DNA of 64,000 bases from Acanthosoma haemorrhoidale (Eukaryota; Arthropoda; Insecta; Hemiptera; Acanthosomatidae), in NCBI GenBank assembly GCA_930367205.1, contig OV884012.1:153217405-153281404 (forward strand), read 5' to 3'. The translations under genes were made by a program, and so were the position numbers. The stretch's first letter is position 1; each line of letters starts with the position of its first letter. Below, in pieces: positions 1 through 12,245 of this stretch. The notes under the pieces were generated by a model. It made no database searches. It worked only from the letters and a program-made list of their open reading frames with translations, and was not told where the DNA came from.

Positions 1-230
1 GATCTTCATACGGTAGGTAGAATGTAGCGATATGGTAAGGATAAATTCAGAAGGGTAGTAATAAAGCAGGTGCGTAATTCTTCCTTAACAAAGTGGAGAA
101 ATCGAGAAATCGCCTAGGCAGGGTTGCTAGGTCCCTTATGTAGATTTTTCCTCACCGGAATCATGACGAAGGCCAATCTGCTGCCCTATCAAGCATATCA
201 TGTTGGTGAATGTGCTGTTTTTTATAGCTT
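1..230 (-). repeat. dispersed intronic repeat, inverted copy
   Basis: The reverse complement of 37,005-37,215 and of 51,095-51,300 matches this stretch closely, for example the shared block around 'tagaatgtagcgatatggt' near position 20. The other two copies sit in introns between exons 3 and 4 of the duplicated zinc-finger 5' block. It could be the same intron of a further (+) copy, but no exon 3 or 4 follows here, so it is called a dispersed repeat. Confidence 0.6.
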
Positions 231-3100
231 AACAAGTTGACTGCCGTGATACTTTACAGGATTCCAATGAGAAAATTCAATTTAATTTAATCATATTACA
301 TTGTTAGAAAATCTTGATCTGGGTAAGGGTTGAATCTGGAAAGTATGCGATCTCTTTGCCTGGTCATAAAAAAATCGACCTTTGTAGGAGGAAAAGGAGG
401 TTGCTTAAATAGACTAGGAAAATCAGCTCTGTTACAATTTTTTTTGGCGACTTTGGAGAGAGACATATTGCTGGTTGCAGCTAGACCCTCTCAGAGACTA
501 CTGATGAAGTTGGGCTAAATGACTTCTGGGTGGAGCTGACTGGAGGGATGCTAGTGTTGGTTCGCAAAGACACAGTGAGTTTGAAAATTCGTCTTGTGCC
601 ATAGCCATGACCAATTCATTTCAAATACCATGCCATATTTTAAGCCAAGTATACTCAATTGTTAGAACCATATGTTCATTAATATTTTTCAGTCTTATGG
701 TAACTTTGTTGTACATTTTGTTTGAAGGAATAATATATGTTTTAAATTATATTCTCGGTACAAGGTGATAATTGATTTGAGCTATTACCTATATGCGGTA
801 TTGTTCTGTTTATTTTGTTAATTTATTACATTTTTCTTATATTTAATAAAAATCTTATTGTTATGGTTCTTCACAATTTGTGTGGTTTATTTGTCAAGCA
901 TCATACTTTTGTACAAAGCACATCACAAGGTGTAGAAATCAGAGTTTGTATAAAATGTAGCCAAGCTACAGGAAATATAACGACTAAATTGTAAATAGAT
1001 CCGTTTGTAGAATCTATAGTAAAGTCTATAACTAATTTTTTAACCAAGGGGGTATGGGGGGGGGGACAACAGGAAAGCCTAGGCCCTGAATTTACATATT
1101 ACAGATATTATACCAAAACTACTTTTTCAGTGTTTGGTCACTATTGTTCTCAGATGTTGATAAAGAAAACCTAAATAAAAAAATAAATAAATGGGATCAT
1201 AACACTGAATAATCATAGGTTAGGTTGGTTGAAAGCAGTATGCACACATGTTTTATGTTCAAGTAATAGTTGCAGGAAAAAGGAAAGTGACAACCTAATT
1301 TTTCTAGCAAACAAAAAAATCATTGAAGTAGCCATTGAAAAACTAAAAATAAATTATGAAATGGTATATATAAGGAACCAAATCAGCAAATGTTAGTAAA
1401 TTTATGGAAAAATTATAACAGGTATTAAAAAACGAAGATATACAGCTCAGAGGACAAAATTAGCAAGGGTAAATAACACAAATAGAAGTCCTCAAGAATT
1501 ATTGTAAACGAAATGGACAAGAACTTGGTCAGGTTAATACAGAAATAACAAATAATTTTGAAAAAAGAATATAATAAAGGATTGGCAAATATAAAGGACA
1601 TTTTGGAAAGATGCTATTAAATCTAAAATTATGCTAATAGAAACACTGAATAATAATATTGGGAATATTAAATGCAACATGGTTTTAGTTTTCAGATTTT
1701 ATGAACCAAGATTTTATAAGAATTACAAAATTGATGAAATTATTCAAGAACAGCTGGCAAAAGCAGGAGATTGTAGCCACATAATTTAACCTGCTGGGAA
1801 CGATTATAAGGAATATTTATTAATCTACTAAATGGAAGCAATCTATAATTCACTTATTTAACCCCCTACTCAATACTTATTCCAGTTTAAAACTTTTCAG
1901 CTTTTGGCTCGATTAATTACAGCAAGCCTATTGGATGAACTATCTGTGTGTTCAATGTTCAGTAAGCATTTTGGAAATATAGTGCACAACTTATGCTTGA
2001 AAAGGAAGGTGGGGAAAATATCCGATTATATTATATTGAGTATAAAAATTAATATTCACCGTATTAAATATTTACACCAAAGAATGTTATATTGAAGAAC
2101 TTAGATTAAAAAAACAATAGCTTTAGGACATTATGTAGAGGTGTAGAGACAGGAAACAGTGAAGAACAATTTAGAAACAACTTTACTAATATCTGAAGAA
2201 ATCCCTAACATTTTACAGAAACAGAACAGAAAATAATTACAGCTATTCTGTTAATAGTGGGATAAACAGATATGATTGGAGGATAACATTCAGACGAAAA
2301 TTCACCCTAGACATAAATAGAGAGAGATGGCTTTCAAAGAGAGGAGATGAAGAAATGAAATGTAATCGGTAATGGATAACTCAATTTATAAGCATGCAGA
2401 TGTAAGGCGAGGATTATGAAGAATACAAAAGGATACTGTCAAAACAAATGAGAAGAGTTTCACATTGAAAGAAGTATTCTGGAGCAATTCACAAAAGGCA
2501 AAACCCGTTTGAAGAAAATAAAAACAATGCATGCTACACTGTCATATATACCGTGTGTGGAATTAAATCTTTCGCTTTTGTACATCAGATATACACTTGA
2601 ACAGGATTCGAAACCAGGCTCACAGGAAATGGAACTAATCATTAAAAATAATAATATCAAATCAGGGAAAAGAAATACAAATAAATAAATTAAGAAATTT
2701 TTCATACCAATCTTGTCAAAATATATTTTTTTTTTTAATTTAAGCTAAATGGAATGTCGTCAATTGCATATACATTGTTTTGTTGTGTTTGTTTAGAAAT
2801 TGTATTCAAAGGATATTAATGTTAAAATTAAGATCTAGAGAGGTTTATCTGTAAAAATTCTAATAGTAAAGTATGTTTTGCTGTTTTTTATATTATATTT
2901 ACAAGCCTCTCGAGTTTTTTGAATAAATTGATTATTTTTGTAGTTATTATTTAAACATGGATGATATTTCATTTTTAGACATATTTTTCAATTACATCTA
3001 TTAATACAAGTTTGGATAGTGTACCAAAATTCTTTGTTAGTTCTATTAAGTTCAAAGTGTTTTTAATTCAGTACAATCTTAATAATCCAGCGGTCGGTTA
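231..3100. other. AT-rich stretch, no supported gene
   Basis: Open frames here are short and show no recognisable family. Around 1,330-2,700 the purine-rich composition on the + strand suggests a very old retroelement, but no motif could be confirmed. A G-run occurs near 1,055. Confidence 0.4.
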
Positions 3101-3119
3101 GTCCTGCGATTGTTGAAGT

Positions 3120-3665
3120 GTGATCTTATGGCCAAAGAACCTTTTCAAAAGAAATTTGAGTTGAATATCCATGACTCGGGTCTCATGAGTTGCTCCCAGA
3201 GCAACTGTACATTATAGATGAAAGCACATTATTCTGGATCTTGTTGCCATTTAAGACGTTTTTGCACTGTTCAGGGTCAAGTGGCACAGGCAGAAAAAAA
3301 TCAAAAGACCGACTTGTGCGAATTCCATAGGCAGAGAAAAAATTTACTTAACTGATTATAGGGAAAGCCAAGCAGGTGAAGGAAATTAAAAACCTCTCAG
3401 TAACATAAAAATCAAACCAAATGATGGGTTACCCGAGATGTTTTTCCTGAATGGTTCATGCAAGATTTTATTCCGGCTGTAGAAAAGTTTTCAAAAGACC
3501 ACATCTAATTTGTTTTAGCAAGTAGCTTGTGTTGTTGCTTTAGTGGTAAATGGACAAAGCCAAAGATAGGCAGTCTGTGCATTTGGTTTACCTAAAACTA
3601 CTGTTCAGAGAGCAATTACTCGTTACCATGAGACAGGCTTGTGTGACAGAGTCTGCTCAACTTCT
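3120..3665 (+). pseudogene. pogo/Tigger (jerky-like) transposase remnant
   Basis: Short in-frame pieces match the pogo/Tigger DDE transposase order. First comes a segment reading EQLYIIDESTLFW around 3,195-3,235, the usual first catalytic Asp context (Y-x-x-D-E-S/T-G-L-F-W), then LPFKTFLHCS. A second piece reads WVTRDVFPEWFMQDFIPAV around 3,427-3,480, the conserved region ahead of the second Asp. A last piece reading FGLPKTTVQRAITRYHETG (about 3,580-3,640) resembles the pipsqueak-type helix-turn-helix of these elements. Stops and frameshifts separate the pieces, so it is a dead fragment. The order (HTH last) suggests rearrangement or two overlapping fragments. Confidence 0.6.
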
Positions 3666-4440
3666 TCATATAACTCGGGGAGTTATTTATTTTACAGTAC
3701 TTTTTCTTTGTAGTTTGTGTATTTTGTTTTATTCCTTGATTTGCAATTTTCTCTTTTCTAATTTTAGTCATCTCCTTTTTGCTATAACAAAATAAACATT
3801 TATAAAAAATTATGATTAATTTTTTACAAAATTATCTGGTGGAGTCAAAAGCAATGAACAGAAAATTGTAATTAACTCAAAAACTGTGTGTATTAAAGTA
3901 TTACTTGTATTTCTTTCATGTAACTGTTTGGTTATCAAGGACCCCATGAGATTTAATAAATTAAAAGTTTAAATTACTGTTTATTTTTTATTAATAAATC
4001 AAGATATATTACAAAATGGTAGCCACCAATGTGGGGCTTATTCATATTTTTTTAAGGTCATAATAGAATATTACAATATCCATTTAAATTATCTATCAAT
4101 TTCTATCACCAATTATGTCTTTATGAAATAGACAGAATTATACACCCAAACCAATAATACCATGAGATCATATTTAACCTAGCATTATAAAATAAACTAC
4201 TATTTATTATGAACGTTTTATAAATATCCTCTGACTCCCTTTGATTAAGAAAGTAAAATTAATGCAAAGGCTAGATTTTTTGGAGCATATTTCTTTCGTG
4301 GATCTGTTCCAGCCAATGGATATTTATTTTTGTAAATATTAAGGAGATACTGTAGTCAGTATATTTGGTAACTATGGCCAGTGTTTTTATTCACTTCCAA
4401 TTATAATTTATATTTCTGTTTAATTATCTTCTGTACACTC
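3666..4440. other. AT-rich spacer upstream of mini-exon array
   Basis: No coding region or named repeat could be supported. It is probably intron of gene A if that gene begins outside the window. Confidence 0.35.
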
Positions 4441-4490
4441 AATTTCTTTCAACTTGCTATTAACATATTCCTCCTTTGTGGTTTTTTCAG

Positions 4491-4541
4491 ATGAGGGGAC
4501 ATCTATTAAAGAAGAAGAGGAGCTAATTATCACAGACGATG
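4491..4541 (+). CDS. gene A mini-exon 1 (acidic, psi-K-x-E motif)
   Basis: A 51-nt exon bounded by a pyrimidine-rich tract ending ttttttcag and the donor gtgagt. With a G from the preceding exon it reads DEGTSIKEEEELIITDD. It is phase 1 at both ends, so it can be included or skipped without changing frame. I-K-E-E fits the SUMO-acceptor consensus psi-K-x-E, followed by an acidic run. It is the first of four tandem duplicates on this strand. Its first exon partner upstream was not found. The following intron carries a solo LTR. Confidence 0.75.
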
Positions 4542-4652
4542 GTGAGTGGTTTTCATTTTTATAAATGTAAAAGAGATTCTATAGTCTGTTATTTGGTGAC
4601 TGCCTACAGTGTTATTAACATCGACCAATCACGCATTTCCTTTAATTGTCAA

Positions 4653-4892
4653 TGTTGTGGTCACCTCTTGATTATGAATAATTAGAATTTCCCCTCTTCT
4701 CAGCCCAGAAAATATCGAACTATGTTTCCATATTTTAATAATAAAGCTTGACGTTAGTCAGAGAGGGGGGAGAAGCTAGTGGTGGGAAACAGCCACAGGT
4801 GGGGGAACCATCCCCACCATGGCTGGCTTACCTATATAACCCGGCCATCTTGAGGCGGTTAATAGAACTTACTAGACCAGCACTTGGAACAC

Positions 4893-4978
<86 letters not shown>

Positions 4979-5561
4979 GCACTGGCGCTTGCTGCTATAC
5001 TCAAACGATGGCCTTCTCATTCAACTACCTCTGCATCTCTCTCTCCTAGCCTCGCTATGTTTTAGTCTGGCATTGTCAGACCCTCACCTTCCTAGTGGGA
5101 ATCTCTACCTTCATCTCGCTAAAACTTGCACCACCTTGGGAGTGACCTTGCCCTCGCAGACGACGGTTGCCGTGGCCCTACAAACTTTACTTGGTATCGT
5201 CTCCCACAGCAATCCAGTCTACTTCTCTCCGGTTCACACTCGCCTTTGGGATCCGGACGGTTTTCCTCTACCCTTAGATACCAAGTGCCAATTCGTGGGC
5301 ATTCCAAGACCACATAAACTACCTATAAACCTACCCTGTTCCTCTTCTCCTGAGCATAGTGCTTTGTTGGGGCACACCTTCTAAGATCTTATGGAGTCAG
5401 ATCAAAACGAATTAGGCTGGTAGCCAGGGTGAAAGACCACAGGTCCACCCGCTCTATCTCTTTCTTGGCGCTCGCTGGATGTCGGCTAGAGGTTGTAGTG
5501 ACCCTATGCCGCGGTGGGCTTCCTCTCCCCACTTTGGGGATATTCGACATCTAACCCGACA
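4653..5561 (+). mobile_element. solo LTR (909 bp) with 5-bp target-site duplication
   Basis: The element begins TGTTGTGG and ends ACCCGACA, the TG...CA form of an LTR, and is flanked by GTCAA on both sides (4,648-4,652 and 5,562-5,566). Removing the LTR and one GTCAA leaves an intron of 178 bp, matching the 173- and 183-bp introns of the next two tandem units, so the insertion boundaries are supported independently. A TATA-like ctatataaccc lies near 4,831, and a (TC)n tract follows downstream. Related copies occur at 21.4, 23.1, 31.7, 39.7 and 63.5 kb. No gag or pol is present between two LTRs, hence solo. A 5-bp duplication suits BEL/Pao or some Ty3 elements; the family is unresolved. Confidence 0.85.
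4896..4977. repeat. (TC)n microsatellite inside the LTR
   Basis: About 40 TC dinucleotides with one interruption lie some 60 bp after the TATA-like box of the LTR. The antisense (AG)n version at 21,977-22,032 sits at the same place in another LTR copy, so the tract belongs to the element. Long Ser-Leu frames through it are artefacts of the repeat. Confidence 0.95.
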
Positions 5562-5633
5562 GTCAAGTATACTTTAAATTTCTTTCAGATTGCTGTTGTC
5601 TTAGTACATATTACTCCTTTGTGCATTTTTCAG

Positions 5634-5684
5634 ACGAGGGGACACCCATTAAAGAAGAAGAGGAGCTGATTATCATGGGTGATG
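5634..5684 (+). CDS. gene A mini-exon 2
   Basis: A 51-nt phase 1-1 exon (acceptor tttttcag, donor gtgagc) reading DEGTPIKEEEELIIMGD. Same plan as mini-exon 1: psi-K-x-E (I-K-E-E), acidic run, then LII. The intron on each side is homologous to the others in the array, showing whole-unit tandem duplication of roughly 225-235 bp. Confidence 0.78.
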
Positions 5685-5857
5685 GTGAGCGGTTTTAAAT
5701 GTTACAGACATAATATAATCTGACTATTTTTTGACTGCCTCCAGTGTTTTTATTTGCTTCCACCTATCAGTTATTTCCTTTAATTGTCAATTATACTTTT
5801 AATTTATTTTAAATTGCTATTGTCTTAGTACATGTTCCCTCTTTGTGTCTTTTTCAG

Positions 5858-5908
5858 GTGAGGGGACACGCATTAAGGAAGAAGAGGAGCTGATTATCAT
5901 GGACGATG
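5858..5908 (+). CDS. gene A mini-exon 3
   Basis: A 51-nt phase 1-1 exon (acceptor tttttcag, donor gtgagc) reading GEGTRIKEEEELIIMDD. It starts 224 bp after mini-exon 2. The I-K-E-E core and acidic run are kept. Confidence 0.78.
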
Positions 5909-6091
5909 GTGAGCAATTTTCATTTTTATAAGTGTTAATGGATACTATGGTCCGTGTATTTTGCATATTGCTGCATCTAATGTTTTAATTCACTTCTACC
6001 TATCATTTATTTCCTTTTAGTTCTCAAGTATACATTCAATTTATTTTAGATTGCCATTATCTTAATACATATTCCTTTGTGCCTTTTTCAG

Positions 6092-6145
6092 GTGAGGTGA
6101 TACATGTTAAAGAAGAAGAGGAGGAGCTGATTATCCCAGACAATG
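6092..6145 (+). CDS. gene A mini-exon 4
   Basis: A 54-nt phase 1-1 exon (acceptor tttttcag, donor gtaagg) reading GEVIHVKEEEEELIIPDN. One extra Glu codon accounts for its length. V-K-E-E still fits psi-K-x-E. It is the last member of the array; the next exon found on this strand is the finger exon at 10,777, giving an intron of about 4.6 kb. Confidence 0.77.
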
Positions 6146-6385
6146 GTAAGGGATTTCAATTTTTTTTTTAAACGCAACAATCAATATGGTTGTTGGCAAC
6201 CTACTTTTTTACTAAAACCAAATTTTGGCTTTTTTAAACTTTGAATTTTAAAATATCTCTGAGCACATGTTGTTTATTTTTTAATTTATGTTTTTATCTA
6301 ATCGCATACGTTTCAGGAATGATATGTTACCATATCAGAGTCCATCTAATTTTATTTATTAAATAAAAAAAAATCTGTTGCCCTT

Positions 6386-6450
6386 CTTAGAATTTGGCTT
6401 CATACTTCGTCATGAAGCAGTTATACTAACCACTACACCATATAAGAGCC
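6386..6450 (-). mobile_element. tRNA-derived SINE head (fragment)
   Basis: On the minus strand a tRNA A-box-like GTGTAGTGGTTAGTATAAC is followed by ACTGCTTCATGACGAAG. A related sequence on the + strand at 46,111-46,200 (GTAGTGGCTAGTGTAACTGC) suggests a SINE family. No clear B box remains in either copy. Not a functional tRNA. Confidence 0.4.
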
Positions 6451-8455
6451 ATTTTTTATTATTTATTATATGGTACATTTGGAATCGGTCATATTCATTA
6501 TCCAAAATATCTAATTAAATTATTATGACCAAATAGAAAGTTTCTCTTTTGCACTAAACAACACACAGAAACCTGCTCCCAACTCTCTTGGAAAATATTG
6601 AAATTCCTAATCGCATGAGTGTTATCCCTACAGTAGGATTACCATTTGTTGTGTGACATCTTCAATGATGGATGCACCCAGAAGATTGTGGGGCTTGAGC
6701 TTTATAAGGCAGTGGTTGGGAGCCCTTACTGCAACACTGGTCTATTGTACAGAGGCTCAAATAAGTTGAAGATGCACAATTCAGGGTTTACTTCAATCGT
6801 TCTGCTCTAACGGAGCAATGCTATTACCCATGGCAATAAAGAGTAACTCAGGCTCATGGTGAAAACGTCTATCTATGGTGGATACAATCGTCAGTATTCT
6901 CAGGTGTCCATAAGTTGATCTATATCACAAATTCATTTGCTGAATAGAATGCATCCTTATCCGGATTTCGTCTTTTGGGCTGTTTCTTGTTAAGGCATAG
7001 TTTAAGCTTACTATGAAAATCTTGAAGATTTTATAAACACTCGCCAATAACAATGTCTTGCATTCTAATTGCTCAAGTGAACATTTCTCTAACTCCACAC
7101 GATGCACTAAATCTAGAATGAACTTCAGTATTATCACTTCTGTCATGTCATTTTCATGATTTAAAACTATTTTACCACTACATCAAAATTTGCTATAGAA
7201 ATGTAACAATTACTGTACAGATTAAACCAGAAACAAACAAAATGATATTAACTATGAACATGGTTTAGAAATTACACCATTCATCCACTGTATTGCCATA
7301 CTTTTAAAAATATCACAAAGTGTACAGAAAGTGATTATTTCAAACACCTTACCATAAACAATTTTTAATTCTAGAAATTATAGATAAATTAATTAATCTA
7401 TAATTACTGCTATGAGGACTGCTCAGGAGTGTACAGTTTGAGGGACTGTATTACATTGACCATAGCGTGAGGAAGGTCGGCAACCGTAAGACGCAACATT
7501 CAGCATTTGGCCACTCAAATTCACAGAACCAGTACCAACTTAACAAGTAAAATGAAAATTGAGAACCTGGAAGAATGTTAATATTAATACTGATAATTTC
7601 CAGGCTATAGTTACTAGCTCACTCAATTTACTAACACTAAAATTGTTACTACTTTGGCCTTGGACTATGAACATGGAAGAATAATTCAAGTTTAAAAACT
7701 GTGCCACAGAAAATATTTGACTTACCGAATAAGGATTTCCAACTTTTTAACACTGAAATCTCTGTGGCCTCAATACGCGTTCTCTCCAAAAACAATAGTG
7801 AACCATCTAAGCCAGACTGAGGAGACAGAGTTTCACATCACCTGCTGAGGCAAATCTCAGCTTATTCTGCAGCAAACCTCAACTTAATTCACATAAACTT
7901 GAAGCTTATTAAACAAGGAAGTTTTTGATATAGTAGGGAATTTGTAGTCTAGTTGGAGACTGATAAAAAAAATCGCATATAATCCATGATTTTACGAAAA
8001 CAGAACTTGCATATTTTGGCTGCTTATAAGTTCCATTCAAATGGTTTTAACTAATACAAATTTTACTTTTTTTTAATTAAAATTTTGTCTAGTTTACGAT
8101 TCTGCAACTATCTAACTTAAATAGTTTTTTAGTTATCGCTTCCTATTCAACAAAAAATGTGACAACCTTAAAAAACAAACACAAAATTTAAATTTACTCC
8201 ATCCCTGTTCAGAATCGGACCACAGGCCAAATGAACTGAACGTTTCTGTTGCACTTGAGGTCTACTATCACCTCTTTATGTTTTGGACATCAATTACATT
8301 ACCATGTACATCAGGAGAAAAACAATTGTTTAGGGAAGAACATAATTAGTTATCAATCCTCATTAAGCAGTGTTGCTGCTGCTACCTATAAGAGACAGCA
8401 GGAACTACCTTTGCTTCCTGCCTCCTGGCTCTCTCTCTCTTCTAAGCTGTCAAAA
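6451..8455. other. gene A intron, no further feature supported
   Basis: AT-rich, apart from a more balanced stretch at 6,640-6,910 whose origin could not be identified. No exon with good splice sites and acidic or finger-like coding was seen. Confidence 0.35.
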
Positions 8456-8461
8456 ACAGTG

Positions 8462-9060
8462 ACTTAATTTTGTTGGACATTGGAAAAGTTTTCAACGCTG
8501 TTTGGCACACTGGTCTTTACATAAACTAATTATCAATATATTCCCTCCTTTCTTGAACCTCATTTATTCCTATCCAACACACAATTCTATATCCAAATTG
8601 TTATACCTGGTCCCAATATTCTTCCCCCTGCTAGCCTTCCACCAGATGTCTTATCATCAATTCTATTTAGCCTGTTTGTTTTGGATTTTTACGACAGGTT
8701 AATACACATCTTCTTACTCCGATGCCACAATAGTAAACTTCACCATGCCTTACAAACTTCATTAACAAAATCTTTAATGAAAAACATCATCCAAGTTTGT
8801 TGGACCCTGTAAAAGCTTTTGTCACTGTTTGCACACTGCTCTTTTACATAAAATATGCATGAATGAATTCCTTCTGTCTCAAACTACCAGTCTCCCATTA
8901 ACTTCCCCTAACTCCCAACCTTCCACGAGGTTCCTGTCAATCAATAACTCTATTTAACCTGCCTGCTCCCAATTTTGCAACACATTTGAAACTTATAAGC
9001 TGACGACATCTTGTTTTGCATTGAGACACTAGTAAGCTGCCCACAACAAATTCTCCAAAA
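8462..9060 (+). pseudogene. two decayed jockey-like LINE RT fragments in tandem
   Basis: The first piece reads LILLDIGKVFNAVWHTGL near 8,465-8,515 and continues in another frame as LIINIFPPFLNLIYSYPTHNS, the usual reverse transcriptase context (L-D-x-x-K-A-F-D-x-V-W-H). The second, from about 8,800, reads LDPVKAFVTVC, then LPRGSCQSITLFNL in place of VPQGSVLSPxLFNL. Many stops and frameshifts. Both lie in the gene A intron and look like two copies of one region. Confidence 0.6.
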
Positions 9061-10776
9061 AAATTAATAAGATTGTCTTTGGAAAGAGATCAGTTGATTT
9101 AGACAATCCTGACTAGATGAACTTCCAAGTATCTGGGTTGCTGATTCTCAGGTGAATTTGAGTTCAACAACGGTGCTGCAAGCAAATTAACTCGCAACAA
9201 CAAAGGTTTAATTTATAATCTGCTTTAAGAGGACCAAAAACTTAATGCCATAAACTACATCTTCAGCAGTACAGAGTTTGACTTGTAAAACTTACTTCAG
9301 TAATCTTGTAAGGATTCAAAACTTAGGTATAAGGATTATTAATATCCCTTGCTATAGAAAAAATAATAACATACACTAAACGACTTACAGCTTTACAATA
9401 CAATAATTTAGCCATAACCGAAATAAGACATATTTCAATAATACAATAGTTTCTGAAAACCCACTAATAAGTTCATTTATTTAGTGGTATGTTTCTGTAA
9501 ACAATAATACTTTTTGAAACTAAAAATTTTAAAGTGGTGTGGAAATTCCCACTATTAAATGGAAGAGATAATAAAAATACCATTTAAATTTAGTCTATTA
9601 GACAAAAAATGTTATGTCTAGTTGCCTGAATTATGACTACATTATCTGAATGAATTGGTTAAGATCCGCATGGGTGTGTGTGCTCAATAGAGTACAAATT
9701 TAAGAAATGAAAAAAAAAGTTTAAACAATGGCTCCTATTCTTACATACTCAGATCTGCTATTTCTCTTCTGGTAAGCATGATTCAGTCTCCCTGCACCAG
9801 CATCCATTTAAGTCTTCTTATCTGTTCATATAATTTTTTATGATTCACATTTGGTTTTATTTCAATATTTTCTAAATGATATATGTAAAGTTTCTTTCAC
9901 GAACTATGTAGCATTTGAGCAGTATGAGGAGCATCTCGGTGGTCAGCTTCAGTGATATGTGTGAAGAATGGACTGTCCTTTCTTTTTAATTGTTCAAGTC
10001 ACCTTGCCTTTAACTTTTGATAGGTCCTTCTCACGTACGGGACATCATGTTTGCCAGAGTCAACTTGAATACCCCAAAGCAGTCTCATAGTGGTACCTGA
10101 TCTGTAGGCTTCAATATCCAGGTCTGTAGTGCCTTGTTTGTTCAGAATGACTACCTAATACCTGCTTTGTTTACAATTTGGCCCATCTTATCAGAAATAG
10201 GTCTAAGGTATGAACTGGTGGACTATTTGATGTAATCATTACAAATGTTGGTTTTTGGCGAATTCACTCCTTTCAATTCTATTCTGTATTTAGGCTATGA
10301 TATCCTCCCTCTATACAATGTTTGCTTAAATATGTTTTATTTCATTTCATTCTTTGCTATCCAATGGAGTGTTTATAAGGGTGTAGATAATGTGAAATGG
10401 TTTTATTTTGTTTTCTTGTAATTCTTTTTTTTTCTTCAGAAACTTGTGTAATACTTTCAAGAAGTTACCTGATATGGTTGACAAAAATTAAGTAGAAATG
10501 GCCAACCCTTGACAAGAATCCAGAAGAAAGCAAAATTAAATTACAACCCATCGAAGAAGTTGAAAAAAACACACAAATTAGTTTGTCAAGTAATTAATAA
10601 TAAAATATAAAGGTGTTATTATTTATATTATAGACTATCTTAACTGGTGCTCACATGCATCTGCATGCAAAAATGTAATATATGCACAGGTTCCACAATT
10701 TGATGCCTGTGTGGACTCATGTGTGAACTGGGCATTAGGAAAACCTTTTTTTTTGTAATCAAGTATTGTTTTATAG
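9061..10776. other. gene A intron, no feature supported
   Basis: AT-rich. The 9,990-10,260 stretch has slightly higher GC and may be LINE debris, but no conserved motif was readable. A pyrimidine tract ahead of 10,777 is the acceptor region of the finger exon. Confidence 0.35.
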
Positions 10777-12083
10777 GAGGTCTGGACCCACTTCAGATAC
10801 ACCAGGATAATTTTCATCCCCAGCAATCAACTGGATTGGCCGAAAATAATTTGAAAATGTCTCCATCCCATCCACAGTTATCAAACAGTCCATATGAGTT
10901 TCCTCATTTTGGCTATAAAGCTGTAAAAGATAGTTATTTAATGAGTATAAACGAAAATACTCATCACTGTTCTGCTTGCAGTTATAAAACAAACACAGTT
11001 AGTAATCTAAACAAACATGTCATGGCCCATCATTCAGGGGAGACGTCTGATCAGTGCCCTTATTGCAACTATAGAACAAAAACAGTTAGTTCTTTAAAGA
11101 GACATATAATGGCACAGCATACCAGAGAAAAACCTCATCAGTGTTCCCATTGCAGCTATAAAGCAGTAAGAGGTGACCAATTAAAGAAGCATGTAATGGC
11201 TCATCATACAGGAGAAAAACCTCTACAATGCTCTTATTGCAACTTTAAAGCAGTAACTGCTGATAAATTAAAGGTGCATGTGATGGCACTTCATACAGGA
11301 GAAAAGCCTCATCAATGTTCCTATTGCAGCTATAAAACTGTTCAAGCTGGTAATTTAAAGACCCATATAATGACTCATCATACAGGAGAAAAACCTCATC
11401 AGTGCTCTTTTTGCAGCTATAAAGCTGTAAGAGCTGATAAATTAAAGATCCATATAATGGTTCATCATACAGGAGAAAAACCTCTACAATGTTCTTATTG
11501 CAGCTTTAAAGCTGTTCAAACTAGTAATTTAAAAATACATATAATGACACATCATACTGGAGAAAAGCCTCATCAGTGCTCCCATTGCAGCTATAAAGCT
11601 GTATTAGCTAGTGCTTTAAAGACACATGTCATGGCCCATCATACAGGAGAAAAACCTCATCACTGTTCCCACTGTAACTATAAAGCAGTAACAGCTAGCA
11701 ACTTAAAGAGTCACGTTATGGCCATACATACAGGGGAAAAGCCTCATCAGTGTTCTCATTGCAGCTATAAAGCTGCACTAGCTAGTTATTTGAAGATTCA
11801 TGTCATGGCCCATCATTCTGGAGTTATTCCTCATCAGTGCCCTCATTGCAACTATAAAGCTGTGCAAGCTTGTAGTTTAAGGAGACACATAATGGCCCGT
11901 CATACTGGTGAGAAACCTCATCATTGTTCGCATTGCAGCTACAAAGCTGTTCAAGCTAGTGATGTAAAGAAGCATATGATAGCACATCATACCGTAGAAA
12001 AACCTCATCAGTGTTCTGATTGTAGCTATAAAGCTGTAAGAGCTGACCAATTAAAGAAGCATGTAATGGCCAATCATACATGA
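10777..12083 (+). CDS. gene A terminal exon: 13-finger C2H2 zinc-finger protein
   Basis: Terminal exon of a C2H2 zinc-finger protein, presumably a nuclear DNA-binding regulator. The acceptor ttttatag ends at 10,776; the exon joins in phase 1 to the mini-exons (reading GGLDPLQ...). After an approximately 65-residue leader, 13 fingers of the form C-x2-C-x12-H-x3-H follow with HTGEKPH-type linkers. The framework is near-identical between fingers (CSYKAV...LK.H.MAHH), while helix positions -1, 2, 3 and 6 vary (for example RDQK, TDKV, QGNT, RDKI, QSNI, LSAT). Ala or Thr replaces the usual Phe two to three residues before the helix, with Tyr/Phe two residues after the second Cys instead. A Met 58 nt upstream opens the same frame but lies in the intron. 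The paralogue on the minus strand at 44,375-45,204 supports the boundaries. Confidence 0.9.
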
Positions 12084-12215
12084 TAAAAGCCTCTTCATTT
12101 TTCTTATTGCAGCTATAAAGCGGTAATTTAGAGACTCGTTTAATGGTGCATCATAAAGGAAGATAACCTTATGGGTGTGGCGTTCTGATTGCAGCTATAA
12201 AGCTAGTACTACTGT
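12084..12215 (+). pseudogene. vestigial zinc fingers beyond the gene A stop
   Basis: After the stop the DNA still resembles finger units: 'ttattgcagctataaagc' near 12,102-12,119 and again near 12,189-12,206. The linker codons GGA-GAA have become TGA-TAA, giving two consecutive stops. The array was therefore once longer and the tail is decaying. The gene B finger exon ends in the same way. Confidence 0.75.
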
Positions 12216-12245
12216 ACCAATAGGACTTAATACCACACTATGCCA

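Noticed and set aside
4748..5384. Long Ser-Leu-rich open frames through the (TC)n tract
   Set aside because: They are created by the dinucleotide repeat and lie inside a solo LTR; no family resemblance outside the repeat.
10635..10992. Minus-strand frames at the start of the gene A finger exon
   Set aside because: Antisense to the finger exon and its acceptor; no motif.
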